64,000 bases of DNA from DATKCF01 sp035513345. Its GTDB lineage: Bacteria > Gemmatimonadota > Gemmatimonadetes > Longimicrobiales > RSA9. Both the position numbers and the translations under genes were made by a program. Below are positions 9,074 to 19,662 of the stretch, piece by piece (position 1 is the stretch's first letter; every line of letters begins with the position of its first letter). The DNA lies in assembly GCA_035513345.1 (NCBI GenBank), contig DATKCF010000039.1, forward strand, positions 15,720 through 79,719, in the 5' to 3' direction. The notes beneath the pieces are model-generated. The model had not been told where the DNA came from and did not search any database. It saw only the letters and a list, made by a program, of their open reading frames with translations.

Positions 9074-9931
9074 ATGACGGACATCCAGAAAAGCACGGCC
9101 GACCAGCCGGTCGAACCGCCGGTTGGCAGGACGGTGGCGGAGCGTTTCGAACGGCGCGTCGAGATGAACGTGCCGGGTCGAGGCAATCCGCGTCTGACCG
9201 AGTTCATCGAGCGTGTGAACGCTGACGACGATCTGTACGGCCTGTGGCTGGCGTCGAACGTGACGGCGATCGAGCGGCTCGGAATGACCGACCACGGTCC
9301 TGTGCACGTGAAGATCGTCATGAACATCGCGGCGAAGCTGTACCGCATGCTCGAGTCCGGCGGTGTCGAGCCGGGCGTGGTCCACAACTGGGGGCTGGAC
9401 ATCCTGGATGGCGAGCTGGTTGTGGTGGCGGCGGCTCTGTTGCACGACATCGGCATGTCGATACACCGCTCGGATCACGAGTCCTATTCGCTGTTTCTCG
9501 CGCACGACAAGCTGAAGGAGCTGCTCGCCGGCATTTACGAAGCGCGCACGGCGACGGTGATGCGGTCGGAGATCCTGCACGCGATCATTGCGCACCGTTC
9601 GGGCGGCAAGCCTCTGACAATGGAGGCGGGTGTGGTCCGGGTGGCGGACGCGCTGGACATGGCGAAAGGCCGGTCGCGGGTTCCGTTCTCGGCGGGCTCA
9701 TCGAGCATCCACTCGATCTCGGCCGCGGCCATCGAAGCGGTTCACCTCGAGCGAGGTGAAATCAAGCCGGTGAAGCTGCGGATCGAGATGTCGAACAGCG
9801 TCGGCGTGTTCCAGCTGGATCAGCTGTTCCGCGAGAAGCTGTCGGGCAGTGGACTGGAAGCGCACATCGAACTGGAGGCGAACATCGAGGGCAACGAGGA
9901 GAAGTCGCTCGTGCGCGAGTTCCGGATCTGA
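9074..9931 (+). CDS. HD-domain metal-dependent phosphohydrolase-like protein
   Basis: 285-residue soluble protein with an HD-superfamily core. HVKIVMNIAAKLYRML provides the first histidine, LLHDIGMSIHRSDHE is the HD pair with following histidines, and ILHAIIAHRSGGK plus VRVADALDMAKGR complete the metal site in the usual order. There is no GYP motif, so it is not a typical cyclic-di-GMP phosphodiesterase; a nucleotide or cyclic-nucleotide substrate is possible but unproven. A GGAG site (9066-9069) precedes the ATG. Its TGA overlaps the ATG of the next gene by one base (TGATG), so the two are translated together. Confidence 0.8.
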   Translation: MTDIQKSTADQPVEPPVGRTVAERFERRVEMNVPGRGNPRLTEFIERVNADDDLYGLWLASNVTAIERLGMTDHGPVHVKIVMNIAAKLYRMLESGGVEPGVVHNWGLDILDGELVVVAAALLHDIGMSIHRSDHESYSLFLAHDKLKELLAGIYEARTATVMRSEILHAIIAHRSGGKPLTMEAGVVRVADALDMAKGRSRVPFSAGSSSIHSISAAAIEAVHLERGEIKPVKLRIEMSNSVGVFQLDQLFREKLSGSGLEAHIELEANIEGNEEKSLVREFRI

Positions 9932-10617
9932 TGCGCGCGCCCGATGCGCGGTTCGTCCCGCTCGAAGGCTACTCTCGCCTGCCGGAAGAGGAAATGCGAC
10001 GGCGCGCGCTGGCGTTCCACGCTCATCTCGGGCGCCGTCGTACGGTCCGCGAGTTTGCGCCGGATCCCGTGCCGCGCGATGTGATCGAGTCGTGCCTGCT
10101 GGCCGCTGGCACCGCGCCGAACGGGGCGAACCGGCAGCCGTGGCACTTCGTCGTCGTGACGGACCCGGCCGTGAAAGCGAAGGTCCGCGAAGCGGCCGAG
10201 CACGAGGAGCGTGATTTCTACGAGAACCGCGCGCCGCCCGAATGGCTGGAAGCGCTCGCGCCGCTCGGGACCGGACCGGACAAGCCGTTCCTGGAAAGTG
10301 CGCCCGTGCTGATCGCGGTTTTCGCGCAGAGCTACGAGGTACTGCCCGATGGTCGGAAACTGAAGAACTACTACGTGACGGAGTCGGTCGGCATAGCGAC
10401 GGGCATGCTGGTCACGGGCCTGCACGATGCCGGGCTGGCATCATTGACGCACACGCCAAGTCCGATGGGGTTCCTGAACGGACTGCTCGGGCGTCCGTCG
10501 AACGAACGGCCGTTCCTTCTGCTGGTGGTGGGCTATCCTGCGGTGGATGCGACGGTACCGGACATCGCCAAGAAACCGATCGCCGAAATCGCGACATTCA
10601 TGGACGAGCCTCAGTAA
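9931..10617 (+). CDS. Nitroreductase-fold flavoprotein of the iodotyrosine deiodinase type
   Basis: 228-residue FMN-dependent enzyme of the nitroreductase superfamily. The FMN-binding region RRRTVREF and TAPNGANRQPWHFVVV, the segment LTHTPSPMGFLNGLLGRP, and the tail GYPAVDATVPDIAKKPIAEI match the iodotyrosine deiodinase branch closely, as recalled from human and bacterial members. The three residues that grip the halotyrosine zwitterion in that family (a Glu, a Tyr four positions later, and a Lys in the active-site lid) appear to be present as E93, Y97 and K118. The expected reaction is reductive dehalogenation of halotyrosine or a similar halophenol. There is no N-terminal membrane anchor. 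Its 3' end overlaps the convergent lipoprotein gene by 7 bases. Confidence 0.8.
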   Translation: MRAPDARFVPLEGYSRLPEEEMRRRALAFHAHLGRRRTVREFAPDPVPRDVIESCLLAAGTAPNGANRQPWHFVVVTDPAVKAKVREAAEHEERDFYENRAPPEWLEALAPLGTGPDKPFLESAPVLIAVFAQSYEVLPDGRKLKNYYVTESVGIATGMLVTGLHDAGLASLTHTPSPMGFLNGLLGRPSNERPFLLLVVGYPAVDATVPDIAKKPIAEIATFMDEPQ

Positions 10618-11588
10618 ACGCCGAGGTCGCGAGCGGACGCGAGCGGACCGGTCCAGCCGGCGGCGCGCATTTCCGCGATGAGATCATCGTCTGTGGTGCC
10701 CCAGTAGAGTTGGTGATAGACCAGGATGGCACCGGGTCGAGCGCGCGATGCGATGTCCGCGAGTTCGGCCGTTGACGTGTGGAAGCTCGAATGGTATCGC
10801 TGCCAGATCGCGGCCCTGCCCGCAAAGCCTTCCGTCGAATAGACCTCGTGAACGAGCAGATCACAGCCATTGCAGGCTTCGGCGATGACCTCCGTGGGAC
10901 CGGTGTCGCCCGAGATGACGATCGTGCGATCGGCCGTTTCGAAGCGGTAGCCGAACGCGTGCTCCAACGACCCGTGCGGAACCGCGAACGCGACTACGCG
11001 GACGTTCGCGTCCTCGTAGACGACGCCGGGCTCGATCTCGTGCGGCACGACCTCGTGGCCGGTCACGTTCGCCGGCTCGAAGCCTTCGATGCGGATGCGA
11101 ATGTCCTCGGCGTACGCCGCGTGCAGGTGCCCGGTCATCGCCGCCGTGCCCGGCGGACCGAACACGTGCAGCGGCGCTTCGCGCTCGAGCACCCAGGGCG
11201 TGAACATCAGATCTGTCAGGCCGACTGTGTGGTCGGTGTGCAGATGAGTGAGAAAGACGACATCGAGATTGGCCGCGTCGAGTGCGCCCTCTCCGGCGAG
11301 GGCGGCGCTGGCGGCGCGACGCACGACACCCGGTCCGGCATCCACCAGGTACGCCTTTCCACCGACTATCACGGCGACAGATGGCCCGCTTCGTTCGGGA
11401 TCGGCGTTGGGTGTTCCGGTGCCGAGCATGATGACACGCGGCGCACCCTGCGGTGGCACGGGGAGCGCGCCATCGGTTCGAGCGGACGCAGGCTGGTCGA
11501 TCGGAATCGTGGTCGGAGGTGTGTCGCCCGGATCGTTACAACCAGCCAGAGCGGCGGCGCAGCAGACCGCGACGGCAACGAGACGCAT
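10611..11588 (-). CDS. Secreted metallo-beta-lactamase-fold lipoprotein (RNase Z/arylsulfatase-like)
   Basis: 325-residue predicted lipoprotein: MRLVAVAVCCAAALAGC is a signal peptide ending in a lipobox. The mature part has the metallo-hydrolase fold with LGTGTPNADPERSGPS at the start, the zinc motif HLHTDH, then VPHGSLEHAFGYRF, ISGDTGPTEV (the bridging aspartate) and a C-terminal YHSSFHTS histidine. The order and spacing resemble RNase Z-like and AtsA-type arylsulfatases; a periplasmic or surface hydrolase is likely but the substrate is unknown. I placed the start at 11588 because GGAGG lies five bases upstream. The frame stays open for hundreds of codons further upstream, but that is antisense to other genes. 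Confidence 0.85.
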   Translation of the reverse strand: MRLVAVAVCCAAALAGCNDPGDTPPTTIPIDQPASARTDGALPVPPQGAPRVIMLGTGTPNADPERSGPSVAVIVGGKAYLVDAGPGVVRRAASAALAGEGALDAANLDVVFLTHLHTDHTVGLTDLMFTPWVLEREAPLHVFGPPGTAAMTGHLHAAYAEDIRIRIEGFEPANVTGHEVVPHEIEPGVVYEDANVRVVAFAVPHGSLEHAFGYRFETADRTIVISGDTGPTEVIAEACNGCDLLVHEVYSTEGFAGRAAIWQRYHSSFHTSTAELADIASRARPGAILVYHQLYWGTTDDDLIAEMRAAGWTGPLASARDLGVY

Positions 11589-11619
11589 TGGATCCTCCAT
11601 CGGTGACCGTGACGGCCGA

Positions 11620-11648
11620 AGGCTAGATCCGCGGGTTGGCGGCAGCAA
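11620..11648 (-). promoter_or_regulatory. Putative promoter for the metallo-hydrolase lipoprotein
   Basis: Minus strand TTGCTG (11648-11643), 17-base spacer, TAGCCT (11625-11620). Located about 30 bases before the start codon in a divergent intergenic region. Confidence 0.4.
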
Positions 11649-11665
11649 GGCTGGTTCTCGCGTGT

Positions 11666-11695
11666 TTGCCGCGGTCGGGGTTGGCGTCCTATCTT
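11666..11695 (+). promoter_or_regulatory. Putative promoter for the 11734 gene cluster
   Basis: TTGCCG (11666-11671), 18-base spacer, TATCTT (11690-11695). The predicted transcript would start near 11702, which fits initiation at the ATG at 11734 (GGAGG at 11721-11725) better than at the earlier ATG at 11701. It may head the transcript reading into tilS, hpt, ftsH and folP. Confidence 0.45.
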
Positions 11696-11733
11696 GCCCC
11701 ATGAAGTGGTTGCCTCCCACGGAGGATGGAATC

Positions 11734-12282
11734 ATGGGCCCACCGCCGGATCCGGCACGGTCCGAAAACGGCACCGGGCGACAACTCCACCCGGAGATCT
11801 TTCTCGCGCGCCGCCGTGCCCGGCTCGAGAAGCTGCTGCAGCATCCGCTCGTCGCACCGCGCGACTCTGGTGCGCCCGCCGCGACCCGCACGTTCCTGCG
11901 CGAAGAGGCCGAGGAGCTGTACTGGAACGAGCTCGAGTGGGAGAACCTGATGGCGGAAGAGATGTCGCAGGGCGGCAGCGAACTCGTCGAGCTGGCGTTC
12001 CCCGGCTTCCTCGCCCTCATCGATGGGCTGCTGCTGGAGGAGGCGTTGGCGGATTCACCGGTGCCCGCGCATCCCCGACCTGAAGTCGTCGAGGATCTGC
12101 TGCTGTTCCTGTCGCGCCGCTGTCTCGAACTGTTGCCCGCGAACGGCGCGGAGGCCCGGCTCGAGCTGCGCATGACGGAACGGCTCATCGATCTCGTGCT
12201 GTACCGGCTGCACGGCCTGCCGACCGACGGGCTGGACCGTTTCGAGATGATCCGGCGCGACGACGAAGAGCAATGGCACTGA
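11734..12282 (+). CDS. Conserved-looking hypothetical protein, acidic and helical
   Basis: 182 residues, no recognised family. The central part is strongly helical and acidic (FLREEAEELYWNELEWENLM, then AFPGFLALIDGLLLEEAL), followed by a basic C-terminal helix region ending MIRRDDEEQWH. There is no signal peptide or membrane segment. The ATG at 11734 has GGAGG eight bases upstream; an in-frame ATG at 11701 would add 11 residues. The end overlaps the glycerophosphodiesterase start by 10 bases, so the two genes are probably coupled. Cytoplasmic; function unknown. Confidence 0.65.
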   Translation: MGPPPDPARSENGTGRQLHPEIFLARRRARLEKLLQHPLVAPRDSGAPAATRTFLREEAEELYWNELEWENLMAEEMSQGGSELVELAFPGFLALIDGLLLEEALADSPVPAHPRPEVVEDLLLFLSRRCLELLPANGAEARLELRMTERLIDLVLYRLHGLPTDGLDRFEMIRRDDEEQWH

Positions 12283-13172
12283 CGACGGCTGCGCTGCTTG
12301 CGGGGTTCGCCCCGCTGGGCGCTCCGACTCGCCTCACGCACCCCACGGTCGTCCGGTCCCCGATGCTGATCGCGCACCGCGGCGGCGCGGGACTGGCGCC
12401 CGAGAACACGATGGTCGCGTTCCGTCAGGCGGTCGATGTGTGGGCCGCGGACATGCTCGAGCTGGACGTGCGCGCGACGAAGGACGGGCACTGTGTCGTC
12501 ATCCATGATGAGACGGTGGACCGGACGACAAACGGCACGGGTGCGGTACGGGACATGACGCTGGCGGAACTCCAGTCGCTCGATGCAGGCCACAACTTCT
12601 CGCGCGACCGCAAGACGCAGCCGTTCCGCGACAGTGGCGTGCGGGTGCCGACGATCGACGAAGTGCTCGAGTCGCTGCCGGACACGCCGATCACGGTGGA
12701 AGTAAAGACCGCCGAAGCCCAGGCACCGCTGTTCGCGGCGATCGCACGTCTGGATGCGACTCAACGCGTCGTGGCCGCTGGCATGTACGACCGGGACCGC
12801 ACAATGTTCGGCTCGTACGGCGGCCCGATCAGCGCGTCGACCGAACAGGTCCGTGACTTCTACCGCTTCCACAAGCTGAAGCTGGCGCGCTTCTGGTCCA
12901 TCAATGCGGACGTCGCGCAGATCCCGGAGTTCCACGGATCGCACCGCATCGTGACACAGAAGTTCGTCAAGGCGCTGCACACGCGCGGCGTGAAGGTCCA
13001 CGTGTGGACGGTGAACGTCGAGAGCGACATGCAACGGCTGCTCGACTGGGACGTGGACGGACTGGTGACGGACCGGCCGGACACGGCGAGCCGCGTGCTG
13101 CACCGATACGTCGGCCGGCCGCTGCCGCCCGGCCTGACGGATGCCGCGAACCGTGCCGGCGCCGGCGACTGA
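12273..13172 (+). CDS. Glycerophosphodiester phosphodiesterase family protein
   Basis: 299-residue GDPD-family TIM-barrel enzyme that hydrolyses glycerophosphodiesters to glycerol-3-phosphate and an alcohol. Signature motifs are LIAHRGGAGLAPENT (catalytic histidine and metal glutamate), LELDVRATKDGHCVVIHDETVDRTTNG (metal Glu/Asp and second catalytic histidine), TVEVKT, and the C-terminal VHVWTVN and VDGLVTDRPD. The first 30 residues are mildly hydrophobic but not a clear signal peptide, so a cytoplasmic location is more likely. It overlaps the preceding gene by 10 bases and tilS by 32 bases. Confidence 0.88.
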   Translation: MALTTAALLAGFAPLGAPTRLTHPTVVRSPMLIAHRGGAGLAPENTMVAFRQAVDVWAADMLELDVRATKDGHCVVIHDETVDRTTNGTGAVRDMTLAELQSLDAGHNFSRDRKTQPFRDSGVRVPTIDEVLESLPDTPITVEVKTAEAQAPLFAAIARLDATQRVVAAGMYDRDRTMFGSYGGPISASTEQVRDFYRFHKLKLARFWSINADVAQIPEFHGSHRIVTQKFVKALHTRGVKVHVWTVNVESDMQRLLDWDVDGLVTDRPDTASRVLHRYVGRPLPPGLTDAANRAGAGD

Positions 13173-14538
13173 GCCGTTGCGTGCGGCAGTGCCCGGACCC
13201 GGACTGGCCCTCCGCTTCACTCGCCATCTCGAACGCAGCGCACTTCTCCCTGCCGGATCGAAGCTGCTCGTAGCGGTCTCCGGCGGCGTCGACTCCGTGA
13301 CTCTGCTCCACCTGATCCGGTTCCAGACAGCAGGCTTCGATCCGGTTGCGGCCCACTTCGACCATCGGATGCGTGAAGGAAGCGCGAACGATGCCGAGTG
13401 GGTGCGCGGGCTGTGCAGGGCATGGCGAGTTGCGCTGGAGACCGGCGTCACGGCGAGCGTCCTGCGGACGGAGGCCGATGCGAGGACCGCGCGCTACGTA
13501 TTCCTGCACGAGGCCGCGGCGAGGGTCGGCGCCTCCCGGATCCTAACGGCTCACCACGCTGACGATCAGGCCGAGACGGTCCTGTTCCGCCTGTTGCGCG
13601 GAAGTGGCGGACTGCACGGTATTCCGGAGCGGCGCGGCGCGATCGTGCGGCCGCTGCTTCGGTTCCGGCGTCGTGAAATCGAAGGGTACGCGCAGGAGTG
13701 GCGCCTGAGCTGGCGAGGCGATCCGACGAATCTGGGCCTGGATCGGGCGCGCAACCGGATCCGGCACATCGCGCTGCCGGCGCTGGAGCGGTCGATGCCG
13801 GGCGCAACGGAGCGGCTGGTGCAACTGGCGAGGCTTGAGCGAGAGTCGGAATCGGCGTGGTCGGCCGTCGTCGAACGCGCGATCGGAGAGGTCGTCATCG
13901 AGCAAACGGCAACGCGGATTCAGCTTGCCAGAACACCGCTGCTCGGGTATCATCGGCACATGCGTGGCCGGGTGCTCCGCCGTCTTCTTGGTGAACTCGG
14001 CCGCGTTCCCGGCAGGGCAGGAACGGGCGCGGCACTTTCGTTCATCAGGTCGGGTGCAAGCGGAACGGGAGTCGAACTCGGGGGCGGACTCCGTCTCGAA
14101 CGTCACTTCGATCGAATCCTGATCGGCTCGCCTTTCGAGAGCGCGGAGCCCGACCGGACACTCATGATCCCGACGCGGGATGCCGGTGCAGGCACTGCCA
14201 GGATCGGCAGCAGGCACATCCGCGTGACCTGGTCCGATGAAGTGGCGGCGTCACCGTTCGCCGCCGCGTTCGACCCCACCGCGTTGCGATTCCCACTCGA
14301 GTTGCGAGCGTGGCGAGCCGGCGACCGGATCCGGCTCGCGGGCGGTACACGGAAGCTCAAGAAGCTGTTCACGGAACGGCGAGTTCCGCGTTACGAGAGG
14401 GGCCGCGTCCCGGTTCTGGCCCAGGCCGAAGACGGCCGTATCCTCTGGGTCGCGGGGCTGGCGCAGGCCGCCGGAACGGAACCGGAAGGCGGGGCGAGGG
14501 TGTTCCACATTCGGGTATTCGATGGAATCGACGGCTGA
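13141..14538 (+). CDS. tilS: tRNA(Ile)-lysidine synthase
   Basis: 465-residue TilS, which converts the wobble cytidine of tRNA-Ile(CAU) to lysidine so that it reads AUA. The N-terminal PP-loop ATPase motif VAVSGGVDSVTLLH (SGGVDS at residues 47-52) is followed by AHFDHRMREGSANDAEWV and ILTAHHADDQAETVLFRLLRGSG, all diagnostic. The C-terminal TilS domain is present (LRAWRAGDRIRLAGGTRKLKKLFTERRVPR). It begins inside the end of the phosphodiesterase gene and overlaps hpt by 17 bases. The order tilS-hpt-ftsH is a known conserved arrangement in several phyla. Confidence 0.93.
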   Translation: MPRTVPAPATEPLRAAVPGPGLALRFTRHLERSALLPAGSKLLVAVSGGVDSVTLLHLIRFQTAGFDPVAAHFDHRMREGSANDAEWVRGLCRAWRVALETGVTASVLRTEADARTARYVFLHEAAARVGASRILTAHHADDQAETVLFRLLRGSGGLHGIPERRGAIVRPLLRFRRREIEGYAQEWRLSWRGDPTNLGLDRARNRIRHIALPALERSMPGATERLVQLARLERESESAWSAVVERAIGEVVIEQTATRIQLARTPLLGYHRHMRGRVLRRLLGELGRVPGRAGTGAALSFIRSGASGTGVELGGGLRLERHFDRILIGSPFESAEPDRTLMIPTRDAGAGTARIGSRHIRVTWSDEVAASPFAAAFDPTALRFPLELRAWRAGDRIRLAGGTRKLKKLFTERRVPRYERGRVPVLAQAEDGRILWVAGLAQAAGTEPEGGARVFHIRVFDGIDG

Positions 14539-15076
14539 GATCCAGGCCCGGACCGGCGGCAGGCCGCTGCGACGGATCGTCTACTCGGCGGAGGTCATTG
14601 CGGGTCGCGTCAACGAGATGGGTCGCGAAATCGCGGATGCGTATCCGTCCGGCACGGAGCTGCTCGTCATCGGGCTGCTCAAGGGGTCGTTCATCTTCAT
14701 GGCGGACCTGGTCCGGACGATCCGGCGGCCGCTGGCCGTGGATTTCCTGGTGGCGGCAAGCTATGGCTCCGCGACGGTCAGCAGCGGGTCCGTCAAACTG
14801 GTGTACGACCCCGAAGCGGATATCGGGGGTAAGCATGTACTGCTGGTCGAAGACATCATCGACAGCGGTAATACATTGAACCGGCTGGTGCCGATCCTGC
14901 GGGCACGCGGACCGGCCAGTCTGGACCTTTGTGCACTGTTGCACAAGCGTCTGGCGCCGCCGCTCGAGCTCGACGCGCGTTGGGTCGGATTCGATGCACC
15001 GGCCGAGTTCTTGGTTGGCTACGGCCTGGACCACAGCGAAAACTTCCGCAGCCTGCCTTTCATAGCGAGCCTCTAG
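14522..15076 (+). CDS. hpt: Hypoxanthine phosphoribosyltransferase
   Basis: 184-residue purine salvage enzyme that makes IMP or GMP from hypoxanthine or guanine and PRPP. The PRPP-binding loop LLVEDIIDSGNTL and the early IGLLKGSFIFMADLVR motif identify the type I phosphoribosyltransferase, and RWVGFDAPAEFLVGYGLD is the typical C-terminal segment of bacterial Hpt. I chose the ATG at 14522, which lies inside the end of tilS and gives the expected length. It is followed after 28 bases by ftsH. Confidence 0.93.
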   Translation: MESTAEIQARTGGRPLRRIVYSAEVIAGRVNEMGREIADAYPSGTELLVIGLLKGSFIFMADLVRTIRRPLAVDFLVAASYGSATVSSGSVKLVYDPEADIGGKHVLLVEDIIDSGNTLNRLVPILRARGPASLDLCALLHKRLAPPLELDARWVGFDAPAEFLVGYGLDHSENFRSLPFIASL

Positions 15077-15104
15077 CCAGGCGGGCACGGGACGTGAAGG
15101 CGAA

Positions 15105-17161
<2,057 letters not shown>

Positions 17162-17162
<1 letters not shown>

Positions 17163-18040
17163 TGGAGGCTGGAATCCGGGAATGGCGGACGGCGCGCGGC
17201 GGGGTTCTCCTCGACAGGCCCCGGATCGCAGGCATCGTCAATGTGACGCCGGATTCGTTCTGGGACGGCGGCCGGCACGGAACGGTGGAACGCGCGGTCG
17301 CGCTCGCCGGCCGGCTCATCGAGGAGGGCGCGGACCTGCTGGATGTGGGCGGCGAGTCGACTCGGCCGGGCGCGAACGGCGTGCCCGTCGCCGAGGAACT
17401 GGCCCGCACAGTGCCCGTGATCGAGGCCATCGCTCGCCGGTGGCCGGAGGTTCCTCTCTCGATCGACACCGTGAAGACCGCAGTGGCACGCGCAGCGCTC
17501 GACGCAGGTGCGTGGGCGGTCAACGACGTCTCCGCGACGCGCATCGACCCGCCCATGGCGGCGTTGGTCGCGCAGACCGGTGCCGGTCTGATTCTCATGC
17601 ATTCGCGCGGCGGCGTGTCCGAAATGGCTGGCTACGAGCAGGCCGCGTACGGCGCCGATCCGACCGGTGAGATGGTGGCGGAGCTGGGCGAGGCGGCCGC
17701 TCGCGCGGTGGAGGCCGGCGTCGCGCCGGCATCGATCGTGATCGATCCGGGTCTCGGTTTCTCGAAGCGGACGGCGCACAGCATCGGTGCGCTCGGCGCG
17801 CTCGACCGGTTCCTCGTGCTCGGATACCCGGTAATGGTCGGACCCAGCCGCAAACGGTTCATCGGGGATATCGGCGCGAACGGCGGTGGGCCATTGCCGC
17901 CCGAGGCCAGGCTGGAAGGCACGGTAGGCGCGTGCGTCGCCGCACTGTTCGGCGGGGCGGCGCTGTTCCGGGTCCACGACGTGCAGGCCGTCCGGCGAGC
18001 CCTCGATGTCGCACACGAGGTCCGGAAGGTCGCCACGTGA
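17162..18040 (+). CDS. folP: Dihydropteroate synthase
   Basis: 292-residue enzyme of folate synthesis, joining p-aminobenzoate to dihydropterin pyrophosphate. Motifs: GIVNVTPDSFWDGG (the usual serine after SF is tryptophan here), DLLDVGGESTRPGA, LSIDTVKTAVARAALDAGAWAVNDVSA, LMHSRGG, and the C-terminal pterin/phosphate loop GPSRKRFIGD. Translation is coupled to ftsH upstream; the stop overlaps the GTG start of the c-di-AMP synthase gene by two bases. Confidence 0.95.
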
Positions 18041-18840
18041 TCGGGTTCTTCGATCGCTTCGGCTTCGTCCTGCCGGGTCTGCTCGACCTGCTCCAGATCA
18101 CGCTGGTCGCGGTCGCGATCTATTATGTGCTGCGACTGCTCGCTGCGACGCGCGCGTTGCAGATGCTGGTCGGTCTGCTCCTCCTGGTCATCGTATACTT
18201 CGCCGCGCGATTTCTCGACCTGCCACTGATTCAGTACATCCTCGAGAAAGTATTCGAGTACGGCGCGATCGCCGCGCTGATCGTGTTTCAGCCCGAACTT
18301 CGAAGCGCTCTGGCCAGGCTCGGCCAGAGCCGGGTGCTGCGGTTCTTCAACCGGCTCGAAGGCAGGGAGGTGACCGACGAACTCATCGAGGCCGTGGAAC
18401 GCCTCTCGCGCACGGGTACGGGCGCGATCATCGCCGTCGAGAAGGAGGTCGGTCTCGATGAGTATGCCACGACCGGCACCCGTATCCAGGCGAAAGTCGG
18501 CGCAGACCTGATCGTCAGCCTGTTTTCGCCCTACGGCCCGCTCCACGATGGCGCGCTGCTCATTCAGGGCGACACGATCATCGCAGCCGGCGTCATCCTG
18601 CCGCTGACGCAGTTTCCGGTGACGGACCGTACGCTCGGTACCCGGCACCGAGCAGCCATCGGTCTGTCCGAGGAGACCGACGCCGTGGTCGTCGTGGTGA
18701 GTGAGGAGACGTCGTATATCTCGATCGCGCGGCGAGGCAAGCTCGAGCGCAACGTGAGCGGGGAACGGCTGAGACAGATCATCGGCGGACCCGGCACACC
18801 GGACGACCCCGCACCCGGCGCCCAACCGGTCCCGGCCTGA
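18037..18840 (+). CDS. cdaA: Diadenylate cyclase (c-di-AMP synthase), CdaA type
   Basis: 267-residue membrane-bound DAC enzyme that makes cyclic di-AMP from two ATP. Three transmembrane helices occupy roughly residues 10-85, and a DAC (DisA_N) domain follows with the active-site motifs DGA (171-173, in LHDGALLIQGD) and RHR (203-205, in GTRHRAAIGLSEETDAV). The GTG at 18037 overlaps the folP stop (GTGA); no better start exists. It sits beside folP rather than in the common cdaA-cdaR-glmM order, and no YbbR-like gene follows. c-di-AMP would be expected to control potassium and osmolyte balance; no receptor or phosphodiesterase gene is identifiable here. Confidence 0.92.
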   Translation: MIGFFDRFGFVLPGLLDLLQITLVAVAIYYVLRLLAATRALQMLVGLLLLVIVYFAARFLDLPLIQYILEKVFEYGAIAALIVFQPELRSALARLGQSRVLRFFNRLEGREVTDELIEAVERLSRTGTGAIIAVEKEVGLDEYATTGTRIQAKVGADLIVSLFSPYGPLHDGALLIQGDTIIAAGVILPLTQFPVTDRTLGTRHRAAIGLSEETDAVVVVVSEETSYISIARRGKLERNVSGERLRQIIGGPGTPDDPAPGAQPVPA

Positions 18841-18898
18841 CCGGAAGTGTAGCAGTCATGCCGATTTCCGACGTTCCTGACGAGACGTGCGGATTGCG

Positions 18899-18927
18899 TT
18901 GACACGCGCGGCTACGCCCCGTAGATT
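18899..18927 (+). promoter_or_regulatory. Strong sigma70-type promoter upstream of exbB
   Basis: A perfect TTGACA (18899-18904), 17-base spacer, and TAGATT (18922-18927). Transcription would start near 18934, about 40 bases before the chosen start codon. It is the best promoter match in the window and separates the folP-cdaA transcript from the ExbB/ExbD/TonB operon. Confidence 0.75.
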
Positions 18928-18975
18928 ACGGAATAACTAGAAACGCAGTTGGCCCGCACAACCCGGAGCCGAGGC

Positions 18976-19647
18976 TTGGAAACCCAGGGACCCGAAGTCA
19001 ACTTCACCCTGCTGAGCATGTTCCATGATGGCGGGGCCTTCATGTATCCGCTTGTGCTGTGCTCGCTTTTCGCGCTTGGCGTGATGATCGCCAAGTTCTA
19101 CGCGCTGTGGGCGGCGCGCCGTTCGTCGCAGACGATCATGGAACAGGTCGGCGAACTGATCGAGAAGCGGAAGATCGATGAGGCTACGAAGCTCGCGGAG
19201 GAAACACCGGGTCCGGTGGCGGCGATCCTGTATGCGGGGCTGCGTCGTGTGCAAACAAACGACCTCTCGAGCAACGATGTAGAGAAGGCGATCAAGACGA
19301 CGGGCACGATCGAGCTCGGGTTCCTGGAGCGCGGCCTTCCGATTCTGGCGACGGTGTCGAACGTGGCGCCGCTGCTCGGGTTCCTCGGCACGGTCGCGGG
19401 CATGATCCAGGCGTTCGCAGCGATCGAGGCGGCCGGCCAGGTCGAAGCATCCTTGGTCGCCGGCGGCATCAAGGTCGCACTGATCACGACCGCGACCGGC
19501 CTGTTGATCGCGGTACCGGTCAACATCGGGTACAACTATTTCGTGACGCGGATCGACAAGCTGATCGTCGATATGGAACGAGGCACGGACCGGATCATGA
19601 ACCTGATCTGGGACCTCTCGGCGCCGCGTGCTGTAGGACCACAGTAG
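18976..19647 (+). CDS. exbB: ExbB/TolQ/MotA-family proton channel protein
   Basis: 223-residue inner-membrane component of a TonB-ExbB-ExbD energy-transducing complex that uses the proton gradient. Three membrane segments are visible: one after MFHDGGAFMYPLVLCSLFALGVMIAKFYAL, then LPILATVSNVAPLLGFLGTVAGMIQAF (the conserved ExbB signature), and VALITTATGLLIAVPVNIGYNYFV. The start is uncertain. TTG at 18976 has GGAG about seven bases upstream; TTG at 18949 or ATG at 19018 are alternatives. The gene directly precedes two exbD genes and a TonB-like gene. Confidence 0.9.
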   Translation: METQGPEVNFTLLSMFHDGGAFMYPLVLCSLFALGVMIAKFYALWAARRSSQTIMEQVGELIEKRKIDEATKLAEETPGPVAAILYAGLRRVQTNDLSSNDVEKAIKTTGTIELGFLERGLPILATVSNVAPLLGFLGTVAGMIQAFAAIEAAGQVEASLVAGGIKVALITTATGLLIAVPVNIGYNYFVTRIDKLIVDMERGTDRIMNLIWDLSAPRAVGPQ

Positions 19648-19662
19648 CAGGGAGCGCAGAAA

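Noticed and set aside
10611..13451. A 946-codon open frame on the minus strand
   Set aside because: Only the last 325 codons form the metallo-hydrolase lipoprotein, with a GGAGG site and signal peptide at 11588. The rest is antisense to the glycerophosphodiesterase gene and has arginine/serine-rich nonsense composition.
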